Positions 13,001 to 24,485 of a stretch of DNA of 64,000 nucleotides are shown piece after piece; the first letter of the stretch is position 1; every line of letters starts with the position of its first letter. Under the pieces are notes generated by a model. That model saw only the letters and a list, made by a program, of their open reading frames with translations, did no database searches and was not told the origin of the DNA. A program made the translations under genes and the position numbers. The stretch lies in NCBI GenBank assembly GCA_935421135.1, contig OW285192.1:12293501-12357500 (forward strand). Direction: 5' to 3'. This stretch comes from Bugulina stolonifera (lineage: Eukaryota > Bryozoa > Gymnolaemata > Cheilostomatida > Bugulidae).

Positions 13001-16000
13001 ATTAAGGTTATGTAACTGAGGTCTGAATTTTCTTTCGAAATTTTTCCAACATATTTAACCATGTCTGAAAGGGCCTAGACAGCTTTCAGTGTTAGCATTA
13101 AGTCACATGACGCAACGTTATAGGGGGTCAAAGACCGAAAACGCTATGAAGTTTGCCTGCTGTTACTAGAATAATTTATTTTTCAGTTAAATTATTGCAT
13201 AATATTGTTAAATATGCATGAATGTTTACCTAAGCTGGTGTTATGATGAGATAAAATAAAATAATGGCCTCCTAGAACTTTTTCTTATGCTGGCTTTTTG
13301 CCTGTAAAACCTTATCCAAGCTTTGTCTTATTTGTAGAATAAATTCTTTTCCATAAGGTAAACTAGCGTGTGCAGGTGTTTCTATAAGTGTTTAGGAACA
13401 GGTAGGATAGTATTAGACTGCGGGACACGTATATCATGTGAAGTTATCCCCTCTTGATTTTGGCCAATTTACGTTGCGTTGTACACATTACTTTGGCGTC
13501 AACTATCTCACTTCACTTTGCAGTAGTAGCCAATTTATTAATAGTTTTAGCTCAATTGAAGCATGAAGAAGCGGGCTTGTCTTTGATTAGTTATTTGGCT
13601 TCGTGGATGCTTCAAAAACTCTGGGAAATCCCTTTTTTGAACCACAATCAAAATTAAAATTAGCGAGTCAACTACAGCGAAATAGAGCAGCATTTGCTCA
13701 GATATCTAACCAAATTCATTTTCAGCAAGCTTTCATCATGGGGGCTACATATACATAAATCCTTAATAATTCAAATAAAGCTCTTAATAAAGTAGATTTA
13801 AAATACTTGTTCAAATTTGAGAAAATAAAATATTAATTTGCTAATTTAATTTGACATGCAGCTATTCAAAAGAAGCTCTACAGTTTAAAAGGTTTTATAG
13901 TACTGGTGGAATGATATTCCATTGCAATGTTACTAAATATTGAACATCCACTCATCCTAATGCTGCTAACTGGCTTAAAAACGATCAACTTTTCTATTTC
14001 TTATAGCCATTTTGTTTTTATGAATGAAGGTAGGCGGAGCTTCCGGAACCTGTCAGTTGCTTAGCAGCAAGGTTTTCCCTTAATTGAAAGGTGGGATAAC
14101 TCCTTGTAAACTGCGCATATACAAGCCATTTAGACTACCACAGAGCTGCACACTGTACATGTAATTATTCAAATATGAGACCTAGGATCAAATCATTGTT
14201 TTTTTTGCATATTTTGTTTTGTGTTGGCTTTTAGACTGCCACTAGCTGCTGCTAAACAACCCAACAAACATATCTAGCTGAATAACTGCCCTTATTCTTT
14301 CCTGGAACAATGGATATATGTATTTTATAAGAATATACACCACACATATGTTTTGCATGGGATATTACATATACAAAAACAGAAAAAAGCTTGTTAAACA
14401 TGCATTATATGTTAGCCATACACCATGTAGTACTATGTCAATGAGATTGATTATTCTTCTGCATCTGTAACATTGTGTCATGCCTTCACGACGGAGTTCC
14501 CTGTCTAGCCATTTCATTCATAAAACTGGAGCTGTAGTAAACGAACCCCAAAATTACTATGGACCATAACTTGAAAAATATTTCTTAGGCCTTACCAATT
14601 TTTTTCTTATGCCTTTCCAGGTAGTAATGCCTATATAGTGTTAAAAGGAATTTTCATTTTGAGAACCCCAGTTACATAACCTTAAGTTGCTGTCCCATAG
14701 GCCTGGACTCCTCCCGATACCAGCACAAGGTGAATGTAGAAGAGGAGGAAGAGGAAGCACATGCCAGACTGCTCTCAGACGAGGAGAAGTATAGACTGTG
14801 TTCCCGACTCGATATCGTCTGTCAGTATAAGAACTGTGGTAGAAAGAATGTTATTGACTCTCCCATCATACCCGGTCAGGTACGAGGCTATTTACTCCGT
14901 GACCCATTATTTAGTATCATATTATAGTCGACTTGTACTATCTCAGTATTTGTATTCGCGTGAATATATGTATCTTAGTAAGAAGGAACCATCCTTCCCT
15001 TAAAATACGATTTTGGGACCTTTTAAAGGTGGAAACACATTGGAGTTTACTGTTGGGCAGGGTTAGGCAAATCTTATGGTGAAATAAAATAGTGGCAAAT
15101 GTTTACCAGAACCACTAAGATAGCTGTCAACTAATCGCTGGTAAACACTCTAACAACATGAGGACAGCTTATAAATAGTTAATAAGATATTCAGATGTTG
15201 TCTGCATAACTTCCTGATAGAATCTCTGTTTGGGTGAATGTGGAATTATTCTATTTTTATTATTCTATTGTATTATTATCATTATCTGACTATTGTGACA
15301 TTAGTGTTGTAACTGTTGTCTATAATTATTATGTACATGTAATTAGCCCAGTAACCCAATTTTACAAATTTATCAGGTATCTGGCACGCTCTATGAAACC
15401 CATAAATATTCTGCACCAATTATGGTGGGCCGGAAAACAGATGCCTGCTGATAGTGTCCTATAATAGCATGAGTATGTGTAGGAGTATCATCTGTGAACA
15501 GTATAGCACATAATTCCAAGTTTACAATATGTTTTATTGCAAACTTGTACAGGGGAAAGAGTTTGTACCATCTTGGGAGTACTGCACCTCGGCATCAGCT
15601 GATGGCACCAAGCACCGACTCCACCTGTCAACTGTAGACAAGGAGAACACAGCTAGTATTGTAGATAATAACATTAACTTATTGAAGAACAAGATATCAC
15701 TAGATCTACGCTCCCACATCAACCAATACTATCAGGTTTGTCTCACAAACTATGTCCAAAATTCTAATGTTCTTTTAAAAATGGTAAGCTTCAAGCAATA
15801 TGTCGTGATATCACTAGGCCAGTTATATCTAGCAGTTATGTTCTCTTTATTTTGGTGATAGAAAGCTATGCACTACCTGTGAAATCAACTGCTGAATGGA
15901 CTTGATTTGACAAGTTAAAAATACCCTCCAATTAACTGGGCTAACTCTCCATTCTATTTGTCCATTGGTCATTTATCAACCAATTAGATTCGTCTGTTTG

Positions 16001-18745
16001 GTAGTATCTTCACAACAACTCCAGTTACTGTTCAAAGGCTAGTGATTACATAGTAGATGAGCTAACATCAAAGAGAGTATGTTTGCTTGACCCAGTTTGA
16101 CCTTGCTAATAGGAAGTTGGTCAATTGTATTTCCTCCAAACACAGAATGTAGACTAGTGTTAGTAATGAATCACTAGTAACTGAAATGATGATGATAATT
16201 GATAATATATTATACTGTGGTGTTTAGTGTGATTATACTATTAGGCCTACATACACACCATGGTGTTATGTGGGAATTCCACATTACATCAACAAACTGC
16301 AATAAAGATATTTTGTTGTTCAATTTATTGCAGTAGGAATGTTGTAAAATATCTGCTACTATATAGTGTACTGTTCCATGTTGGCACAGGAGCTTATTAT
16401 ATAAATGGTGTCACGTGTTTTGAATCCAATATCGATTTAGATTTAATATATCAAGGTATATACAAATGGGTTTGGGTATTGGGTGGACTTGTCAGTAACC
16501 CATATTTGACCCATATTTGGGTAGAACCTGAACTAATCACAAGCATGCTTGGGATCCAGGCTATTCCCTCATTCATAGTTATTTCGGCTCCTGTCCCCAT
16601 TTCTAGACTTCAGTCTATTAATAGCTCCATCATGTCTAATATGAGGAAACTAGTAATTACCATTCTTTATCTTATCAAATATTGGTAAATTTCAAGTATT
16701 TCCCCTTTAACTGTAATTAGTGCCAACCTGGAAAACACTCCTGGCTGTTTGGGGAACATTTTTTATTTTTTCGTCAACAGCTGAGCTGTCATGGTGTCAT
16801 CGGTAGGGCACAGTGCTGAGCTGTTATGGTAGTACCAAAGTTTCTATATACCAAGTTTATCCAGTAAACGATGCGTATACTCATTTGCCGTAGTTCTCTC
16901 GCCAAAATGGGTAAACCGTTGCTCTTTAACGAGCGCCCAGCCTGTGGTCAAACGCTTAGGCTATAGAAATATAGGTCGGCAATAGTAGTTGACAGTCTGC
17001 ACAAAGAGCGTACTTTTACCATCTTTGGTCTACATGAGACATAAACAAAGATATCTTTGACATAAATAGTCTAGACCACGTGATCATTGGGATGGCTCGA
17101 ACTTTTTGGGCCTTTTTCCTATATTTATGCTTTTCTAAATGCTTGCATCTTCTATTGATGCTATCGGTATAAATATCATGTATTCTGAAAATAATAGGCT
17201 AGCACTACAGGTACTTTTAGCCAATCTCAGGGCAATTTTTTCGCCAATCTTGAGAAGACCCCATTGTTTCATTGGTAATTTTTCGTTGCCGCTCAACTAC
17301 TTTGAACTAGGCCGCTTATTAGGTCAGATTTCGCGCGATTCTATTGGTGCATAAAGCCGTGGAAAAACTTATTAGTTCTATAAACTTTGGTAGTACCATA
17401 GGCAGGGAGGGCACTGTGCTGAGCTGTCAAGATGCCATAGGCAGACAAGGTCATGACTATTTCCAGGAAATCTGATTTAACAATTTAGATTTTCTACTGT
17501 ACACATAATTTCACGTGGCCCATAATGAGTTGCATATGCAAGTATATTGTTTTGGGTCAGTGTATTACTAGGTACATACTTGGCTGTTCCAACTGATGCT
17601 TCCAGATAACTAAATAGAATAGGTTTTGCGTATTATGACACCTAAGGCTATTTTCTCTATGCTGTAGGGCTGGTTAAAATGTGAGGACTCGGCCTGTGGC
17701 CATAGAAGTAGACGAGTCTCACTGCGACTGTATAGAGGAAGACCTGTATGCCCAGGTTGTAACAAGGCTGCTTTGATTCAGGAGGTAGGATATTCATAAC
17801 AAACAGTGATGTAAATGCACTAACCTTGTTTGTGTTTAGATAATGCATGTATTGTATACAATCCAACGTGTTCAAGTGTTATAATATTACACAACTGAAC
17901 ATTATGGTTCTTTTAGATCTTGCAGTATTGACTAACCTGTTGTTGACAACAATTGTAACTATGCTAAGCACAACCTGTAGTTTTGTTTGTGTGTTATCAT
18001 TGCATACACATCATGGTCACAAATCACACACATGAAAGGATACTGAACTTGCATTTGATCTCCAAGCTAGATCTATATTATACGTAACAATATACACTCA
18101 TTATAATATGTGAGCTGTGTAAATATTATATGGAGGAATAATATCTCATATCAACTTTCTGAATGAAGGAAATATTTCTAAGTCTGTGTTCTCAAGCTGC
18201 CATAGTGTATAACATGCAGAACGCAAGCTATGATTCTACCACCGTATATCCTCTATTTCCTGTTTGTAGTACACCGAGTCGATGCTGTATGACCAGCTCT
18301 GTTTCTATAAATACATGTTTGACCTCTCCAGACGACCTAAATCAGGTGAGACTTTCAGTGGTATATCGTACTATATCATAGTTATACGAGCTATAACATT
18401 ATATCAATACAGCTAGTAGCAAACGCATTGCATGAATACTGTTAGTGAAATAGACACACTGCATCTTACCTCATCTTCTACCATTTTATATCCTGTAATA
18501 GTAGATCTTGGAGTTATCATTCTCGTTTTATTATCTACAGTACCAATTTGTGGTACATGTATGCCATATTTGTTACAGATAAACACTGGCACATAGATGT
18601 GGAAACGGAGAGGTTGTATCAGCAAATGGCCGAATTCATGGACAGTAAACTGGACAGCAGTGCATATGGACACATCGATCTAAATAAACTATTCTCTAGG
18701 ATCTTGTTACCAAACTCTACCCTAGCAACTACTAACAGAGGTTAG
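1090..18745 (+). CDS. POLA1: DNA polymerase alpha catalytic subunit (32 exons, complete)
   Basis: Family-B replicative polymerase that extends the RNA primer made by primase; nuclear. Exons: 1090-1129, 1615-1736, 1889-1979, 2249-2341, 2610-2713, 3174-3280, 3466-3632, 3977-4124, 4422-4621, 4837-4946, 5182-5298, 5701-5775, 5921-6059, 6268-6431, 6786-7029, 7288-7406, 7761-7939, 8145-8274, 8576-8692, 8880-9006, 9428-9565, 9866-10113, 10292-10417, 10718-10890, 11311-11476, 11834-11965, 12564-12738, 14701-14879, 15553-15735, 17668-17784, 18270-18345, 18579-18745. All junctions are GT-AG and in phase; they sum to 4,473 nt (1,490 aa, against about 1,460 in vertebrates). Landmarks in order: MAP start, acidic N-terminus ([10 protein letters not shown]), [29 protein letters not shown], motif [15 protein letters not shown], motif [13 protein letters not shown], motif [16 protein letters not shown]-terminal cysteine module. 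The start matches the family N-terminus. No in-frame breaks. Confidence 0.97.
2896..3055 (-). mobile_element. LTR retroelement relic in POLA1 intron 5
   Basis: The stretch TATTGTAATGTTTCTG followed by GTGCCGAT and GGCGCTTGGTAGTGG matches, in reverse complement, the end of the LTR at 37.6-38.5 kb. The flanking AATCTGACTGGAGGATGGC and GACCGTTTCGTCTTTT also flank the LTR at 30.1 kb. It is therefore an LTR end plus the adjacent internal leader, on the minus strand, degraded. Confidence 0.55.
9428..10417 (+). other. Polymerase catalytic core exons (motifs A, B, C)
   Basis: Three consecutive exons of the polymerase gene carry the palm and fingers motifs. 9428-9565 has motif A with the first catalytic aspartate (DFNSLYPSI). 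9866-10113 has motif B ([12 protein letters not shown]). 10292-10417 has motif C (YGDTDS) with the other catalytic aspartate pair. All are intact, so the protein is expected to be active. Confidence 0.95.
10117..10210 (+). repeat. Imperfect GTA/GTR triplet repeat in POLA1 intron 22
   Basis: About 30 near-copies of AGT/GGT begin a few bases after the donor of exon 22. It is open in several frames and so creates false low-complexity reading frames, but the exon junctions around it are unambiguous. Confidence 0.85.
11948..12380 (+). repeat. 36-bp minisatellite carrying copies of the exon 26 splice donor
   Basis: Twelve copies of the core TATGTCAGGTAGGTTATATT (two have TCTGG), the first straddling the real exon 26/intron boundary at 11965/11966. 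The second copy follows after 44 bases and later ones every 36 bases. Every unit rebuilds the last exon bases plus the donor GTAGGT. The first spacing shifts the frame, so any downstream donor would break the protein. Confidence 0.95.
12867..12995 (+). repeat. 24-bp tandem repeat in POLA1 intron 27
   Basis: About five copies of a unit like CTCACTGCCCCTTTAATAAT, ending a few bases before the TTAA-flanked transposon at 13006. Confidence 0.85.
13006..14681. mobile_element. TTAA-flanked non-autonomous DNA transposon (piggyBac-like)
   Basis: The left end GGTTATGTAACTGAGG and right end CCCCAGTTACATAACC are inverted repeats with one mismatch. TTAA sits directly outside both (13002-13005 and 14682-14685). 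TTAA target duplication is the signature of piggyBac transposons. The 1,676-bp interior has no transposase-like reading frame. The right end lies 19 bp before exon 28. Confidence 0.7.
16783..17450 (+). repeat. Minisatellite split by a MITE in POLA1 intron 29
   Basis: Units resembling CTGAGCTGTCATGG plus GGTAGGGCACAGTG occur at 16783, 16815 and 17412. The second unit is interrupted by the MITE at 16835-17390, so the repeat predates the insertion. Confidence 0.6.
16835..17390. mobile_element. 556-bp MITE with short terminal inverted repeats
   Basis: Ends are CCAAAGTTTCTATA and TATAAACTTTGG in inverted orientation. Both sides are flanked by TAGTA (16830-16834, 17391-17395), within a larger shared TGGTAGTACCA. 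No coding capacity. Superfamily not assigned. Confidence 0.55.
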
Positions 18746-18863
18746 CTAGACAGTATCATCGTGTTACCTAGCTACAGCTAACAGGGGTTAGCTAGACAGC
18801 GTCATTGTGTTACCTAGCAACGGCTAACAGGGGTTAGCCAGACAGTATCATCGTGTTACATCT
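18732..18863 (+). repeat. 46-bp tandem repeat starting at the POLA1 stop codon
   Basis: Nearly three copies of a unit beginning CTAACAGRGGTTAGCTAGAC. The first includes the last codons and the TAG stop; the rest lie in the 3' untranslated region. Confidence 0.8.
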
Positions 18864-19861
18864 CCATTAGCTATAGACTTTTAATACTACATTTTGTTCC
18901 AGTATTTCACTTTTATTTGTCGATCATTTTATTATATGATAATATTTTAATGGATTGCTTAATTTTATATTGCTTGTATATAATAATATATTTAATTTAA
19001 TCAAAACATATTTTGGTATTTGCTCTTCTCACAGAGAAATATTTCTATTGAAAACTGTAAGGCTACTTTTGAATCTGTGGAATAGAGTGGTTGGGGTGAT
19101 TCCTCCACTACAAGTAGAGTCTTTGCGACCTAAATTCTCGGCACAGGCCAACTTGGTAAAATATTTTCCTGCCCACTTCCGCTACAGAGTTGCAAACATA
19201 ATGGCCTGGGCCCAAAGCAAAACATTCATTGTCATGCGAGAAGTCCAGGTGTGCCAATGAGCTAAGGATGGTTTTCTCAGACCAAGCAAAATCCCAGGTC
19301 AATAGTGTCACTTCTTTAAAGAAATACAAATCTCCTGTAACATTGCTAATCTCAAGGTCATTCAATCCAGTTGGTAACAAGAAATTTATTAAACTAATTT
19401 GACAGATAGAATGCTGACACAAAGTAATGGGGTTATGCAACATACATGTAATAAAAAACACTGCTCTTGGCTGCTGGTCCTAATACTTCAATGTAAGGAA
19501 ATGATTATTTCGAGTACAGTTGTATGGAAAATGATGACAAAAACCAACTTTATGCAGCTCATATGACATGTACATGACCTGTGGTGTTTGTTATCTTTCA
19601 GTTAATGTTGGGGGTAAATCTATTTTCCTCTGCGCTGTACTCTGCATATACATGTATATATTGTTGTCATGTGTGATAAGACGCCTGTTGTGATTGGAGG
19701 GAAAGTTTGATGTCATGGGTTTCCCCACTTTCCACAATAACACTATAAAAGAATAGTTTTGGCCATAAACTTGTCATTTATCATCATATTCCTGCCTGTG
19801 GCAGACAGTGTTTGTATTAATCCTGAGTGTTTAACAAGGGAAAGTGTGTGAATCTGTTAAA
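18746..19861. other. Spacer between POLA1 and the SC array
   Basis: Holds the stop-codon repeat, AT-rich DNA and the SC-A promoter. A 117-codon open stretch on the minus strand (19108-19461) has mixed, protein-like composition but no recognised motif. It may be a relic or a single exon of an unknown gene. Confidence 0.5.
19744..19750 (+). promoter_or_regulatory. TATA box of SC-A
   Basis: TATAAAA, within CACTATAAAAGAATAG, lies 112 bases before the SC-A start codon, a suitable distance for a short untranslated leader. Confidence 0.5.
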
Positions 19862-22800
19862 ATGGATAAATACTCTAAAGACAGGACAAGTACGTCTAGC
19901 AAACTGACGTTGTGTCTGTCAGTATTAACTGCTGTCGTAACAATAATATTTTTCGCACTAACTTTGAGGGAAATATTCATCATGCATCAAAAGATACACG
20001 ATTTAACGCAAATCATAGAAGACCTACAAATGTACAGAACGGAATACGCACATGCTGAAGCACACAGCCAGGTAAGTGTTGTTATTCCTTATTGCTCACT
20101 CTGTTGTTATTCTTCTATTATCATGTTGGTAATATTTTGGGAGCCATGGCAGTTTTTCAGGTTGGCCGTCCCATGGTCTATCTGACACATAACATACACA
20201 TACATAGAATGAGTTCTAAAACCCTGTATGTTACAGAGAAAGATGTCAAAGAGGTCGGTATTGCATCATGGTTACTCGTCGGAAGAAATAAGGAGCAGAC
20301 CTTGGCTTAGCCGAAGATCGCAGCATCAAAAATTTAATTGGATGTCCAGCATCACAGAGATGTGAGTATGAAGGTTTGAGCAGCATATCTGGGAGCCCAG
20401 GTTATAATATATATGTATATAGTAATTTGACCTGCTAGACTCCCTAATGCATGCTGTAGACTAAAATAATGATGTAGGCCAACACTTAGTGTTCTCAGCT
20501 CATATCTGGTTACTAGTTGTAGTTATTTATTGTTCATTACTTGATAGTAGGATTATTTATGAAACTTTCTTGGATCATTGCCTTCTCCCATCTCTTCTTG
20601 CCATACCATATACATTGTAAGTATCAACTTACATGATCTGTTATAAAAATGGATTAACAAGGCAAGCAGTAATTATTCACATTGCACCTGTTGATGGGAA
20701 TAATATTATATTGTATATAATACAATGGCATGGTTTTAGTAGACATGACTACTAACATGTTACAATATGTAGTTTTATGTGGCAGATATTACATACCAGG
20801 AATATATTCACTGTTACTCATAAATGGCACATGACACTCCGTTGACATAATACAACACCTATTAACTAGTAGCTTTCCACCTTTATTCATAGAACTAGTA
20901 GTGTTACATAAGCATAGCCCTACATGTAGTTACCAGGTTTCTCTAAATATATTAGTACAGAACTCGGGCTATCCCTTTCGGCCCGCCCCAATCACTATGT
21001 TGGTAGTTTGTGATCAGGGTGAGTAAGTGTATGGGGTACGCAACAATAAATTGAGAAGACAACTTCCCTCTGCTGCTTCGGCTTTGGCAGGTAACAGAAT
21101 AATAGTGACAAAGGTTAATCATATTTAGTGTAAATGCCACATCTTCCTCTCCCGCTGCTTTCTACAGCCAACTATTTACAAACTGCTATTTGTGACACTT
21201 TTAACTCAGTTTTAAAATAACAGCACCCTCACTGTTAACCTGTGTATTCCAGGCCGCATCCTACTACTACGCCAGCAAGTGCCCTGCCAAATTCATTGAA
21301 AGAGAAGACAAAGCTGTTAAACCCAGATTTATTGGGTCGCAGACCTTCAGAAGAGGACTCCATTTCTACCACAAGTAGTTCATTAGCTGCAGGTCAAGCG
21401 GTTGTCAGAGACAACGAGACTGGAGGTTACGGAAGGAACCTTGTGCCCGATGGCGCCAGGGCAGATATCATCACGACACCATCTTTAGACGAGTTGATAG
21501 ACAGGGAAATTTCTAAAAGATTGAAAGAAAATTCCAATTTCATTGGGCCGTCAAGTACAGAAGACAGATTTGACAAAACATCCTTTTCAGTCTTCAACAG
21601 ACGAGAAACATCAATCGGTTGGTTTATACCATCATATGTATATATATATGTAGATCTAGGTATTAGAAATTAGTAATATAGAGCATTTTTATTGTTATTA
21701 GCTGGCTCTAAAGTCAGACATGTATAAACAAGTATTGTATATTCAAAATTAACAGATAATATCTTTGAATCTTGTTTATTAATTTATTGTGATTTACATG
21801 TACATGTAAGGAGCATCAGTGTAGTCTAATCTAAAATCCATTTTGATTCTAAAGTGTGTTCTATATAACTGGTTGGTAATTGTATTATTATGTCTATTGT
21901 TTATCTAAAATCTGCAGTGGTAGCTATTTATACACAACTGGGAGTACTTTCAATTGTCAATAGCTTATCTGATATTTGGTCTAGTTTGCTTTGCATGTAT
22001 TTATTAATAGTTATAATTAGATAAATGTTGTCTGATTGCAGGTTCAACTTTTATAAGATGGGGGCTACCTTCTTGCCCCCAAGAGTCGTCTACAGTGTAC
22101 TCAGGTTAGTGGGCTAATGTACTGTATAATTTCTTAGCTCACTTTCTGTCAGATCCTTTCAAATTAGTCTGGAGTCATGTGACACCTGCAAGTACATGTA
22201 AATTGCATGCATATACACAAATACCATGGTAACAGCAGAAAACACAGGTTCTGGCAGTGAATACATGATAAAGCATCGCTCTCTTTAGTATGCGGAGTTG
22301 CCTACTCTCAATTCTAGGTATATAACTGTACATTGTACTATGTTGGTACGCATCAAATCCGTCCAGTCCAGCCAATAGGTAATAGATATCTCTGAGGTTC
22401 ATGTAGCCCTGCTAATTATAGTATAAATAGAAATCTGTTCCAACTGAATTTGACAATATAATCATGTTGAGAGAGGACAACTTCGTATCGTAGCCAACAG
22501 CAAAGAGTACCAGTAACCCTCACCAGTTATTTAGTCAGTTTTACCATCATGGAGTATAGGGCTACCTGTACCATTTACTCATATTATCCCACTACTCTGC
22601 CAGGTTTCGCTGCCGCTGCCAATCCTGCTTCAGGGTTTGGAGGATCTACAGAACTGGAGTGTTTATCATCTGATCCTACCTGGAATGCAAACTCTTCTTC
22701 ATCTATTGTCTCCAAGACACAAATATCAGCTGCCAAGTTTCATCTAGGTATGACTTACAGTAATAGCCATGAGGCAATAGTAACACAGTAGTAGTGGCTG

Positions 22801-24485
22801 GTGAACGAATTTCCAATATTACCAACACCTAATCTCTGTTTTCGATTTGTTTGCATCATTTGTGAGACTCATAGAGAGGGAGTTCTTAGGAGCTCAACTA
22901 AGTTGCCTTATACAAGTTAGGAAAAGATAACTTCAAGTTATAGTTAATGGCACATGGGTACACATTCTAGGTGAAAAGTCTTCAAATTAGCAAAAAATAA
23001 AATATTCTAATGATAATTACTAGAGAAATCTCCCAATAGTTAAATTACCTTGTTTATATTGATACTTTTGCAAGCTGCCTAACATAATTGTTTTGCGTCA
23101 ACATTTACGGTAATCAATATAACCATAACAAGTAATTTTATATTGTGAGATTATCTTAGGATTATATGGGTTTTACCTACATTAGTTTAATATAAATTTC
23201 TGAGAATTTTCTAAGTTAATCAATGTTGGTGCTGATGAAGATAAGATCTCATCTAGGCATACTTGACGATTGCTTCAGAGCTTTTGAAAAGCATTTTTCC
23301 CAAAATTAACCTCTGTCAGCAATGGGCTATTTTAACTGTGGTGGAATCGAGCTATTGGCCATATAACGTATATCCACGCTCCATATTGATCACTTTACTA
23401 CAAGGATTTTATTCCAATATAAATCTAAAAGTAATACATTCTGGTTTTGCTGGGTAAATATTTCTCCATCAAACTTCCTTGTATAAATGGAGGTATGCTG
23501 CGTTGCTGCCATCCCAATCTTTTTACATTTAATACTTTATAGGATCTCATGCTAATTCCTTCATACCAGGAGTAGATAACAGTGTGATCCAGTGTGCTGT
23601 CTGTCTGTCAACCAGAACTCCTGTGGTACGCAGTCTACTCAATTCTTTATAATATAGCATTATTGTATAAAATCTAACTACGTTGAAACACACATTATTC
23701 TTCAAGTCTTCTTCTTTTGGACTACAAATGTATGTACATTTTATATTATGTTAAGCTTAAAAATTAAACTAAAATATAAATTTTATAAATTAATAATCTA
23801 ATTGTGTCTGTTTTATTCAGCTGATGGTTCCTGGGCAGATAGAATGTCCAGATCAATGGAGAAGAGAATTCTTCGGATATCTAATGTCTACACCAGGTAA
23901 TAAGTCTATAATATCACTGTGCATCTGCAGCCATTATAGCAGTAAATAATATCAAATAGTAACTATTTAAACATGTTTGAACAAAGAAAAGACAGCTCCT
24001 AAGTAAAAATACTAGTAAAGTCAATAAAAACTCCTTTTATATTGCAAAGTGCTAGTCAGATCCAAACTATGCTATTATTAAACAATTGGCAGCAAACATC
24101 TGACAAAGCATACATTTCTGAATTCACTAGAACTGTATATATAAGGTTGCAAGGGTGGTGTTGTAGTTCGCTTGGGGTTGTACCATTCAAGATAGTAATG
24201 GTTGGGTAGATGGAACCCACACATCTATTCTGGCTCCTAGTAAATATTTTATAATGGTTTATTTGGTTTATAGGTATAGCCTCACAGTATTTCTTCTCTT
24301 CAAAGAATTACTGTGTGGACAGTGCGTCCGAGCCTTACCCAGGACAAAATGATGCACATGGTCTCAAGCTGACATTTGTTCAACCCGGTGATTGTTTCAA
24401 TAACGACCCTCTATGTACTAAATACACAACTCAGAGAGTTTTAGGCTGTGCTGTGTGCTCCAGGAAGGATAATAGCGAATCTTAG
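19862..24485 (+). CDS. SC-A: type II membrane protein with spongin short-chain collagen C4-like domain
   Basis: Exons 19862-20071, 20237-20361, 21253-21617, 22042-22104, 22604-22747, 23543-23625, 23821-23896, 24274-24485; 1,278 nt, 425 aa, phases 0,2,1,1,1,0,1. Residues 1-14 are a basic cytoplasmic tail; about 15-36 are the membrane helix (LTLCLSVLTAVVTIIFF), then a short coiled coil. Exon 2 opens with RKMSKRS, a dibasic cleavage-like site. Exon 3 encodes the longest stalk, Ser/Thr-rich then charged. Exons 4-8 encode the C4-type domain: STFIRWG, FGGSTELEC, CAVC, GYLMSTPG, NYCVD, final CAVC. The domain ends sponge short-chain collagens, which normally carry Gly-X-Y repeats; none is present here. 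NSSS in exon 5 is an N-glycosylation site. First of four tandem paralogues. Function in matrix or adhesion is inferred. Confidence 0.88.

Larger units (their letters stand above)
14701..17784 (+). other. Polymerase C-terminal zinc module (CysA and CysB)
   Basis: Exons 28-30. CysA: exon 28 gives C-x4-C (VCQYKNCG) and exon 29 gives one cysteine (WEYCTSA). The second cysteine expected about five residues later is missing; a histidine lies in GTKHRL nearby. CysB, in exon 30, is complete: C-x4-C (KCEDSACG), then C-x2-C (VCPGCN). In vertebrates both sites are four-cysteine. CysB binds the B subunit, so that contact should be kept. Confidence 0.7.

Noticed and set aside
16260..16688. 142-codon frame in POLA1 intron 29
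   Set aside because: Composition is intronic, with no motif or splice support, and it lies between confirmed polymerase exons.
19108..19461. 117-codon minus-strand frame between POLA1 and SC-A
   Set aside because: Protein-like in composition, but there is no recognisable domain, promoter or splice partner; kept only as a note in the spacer entry.
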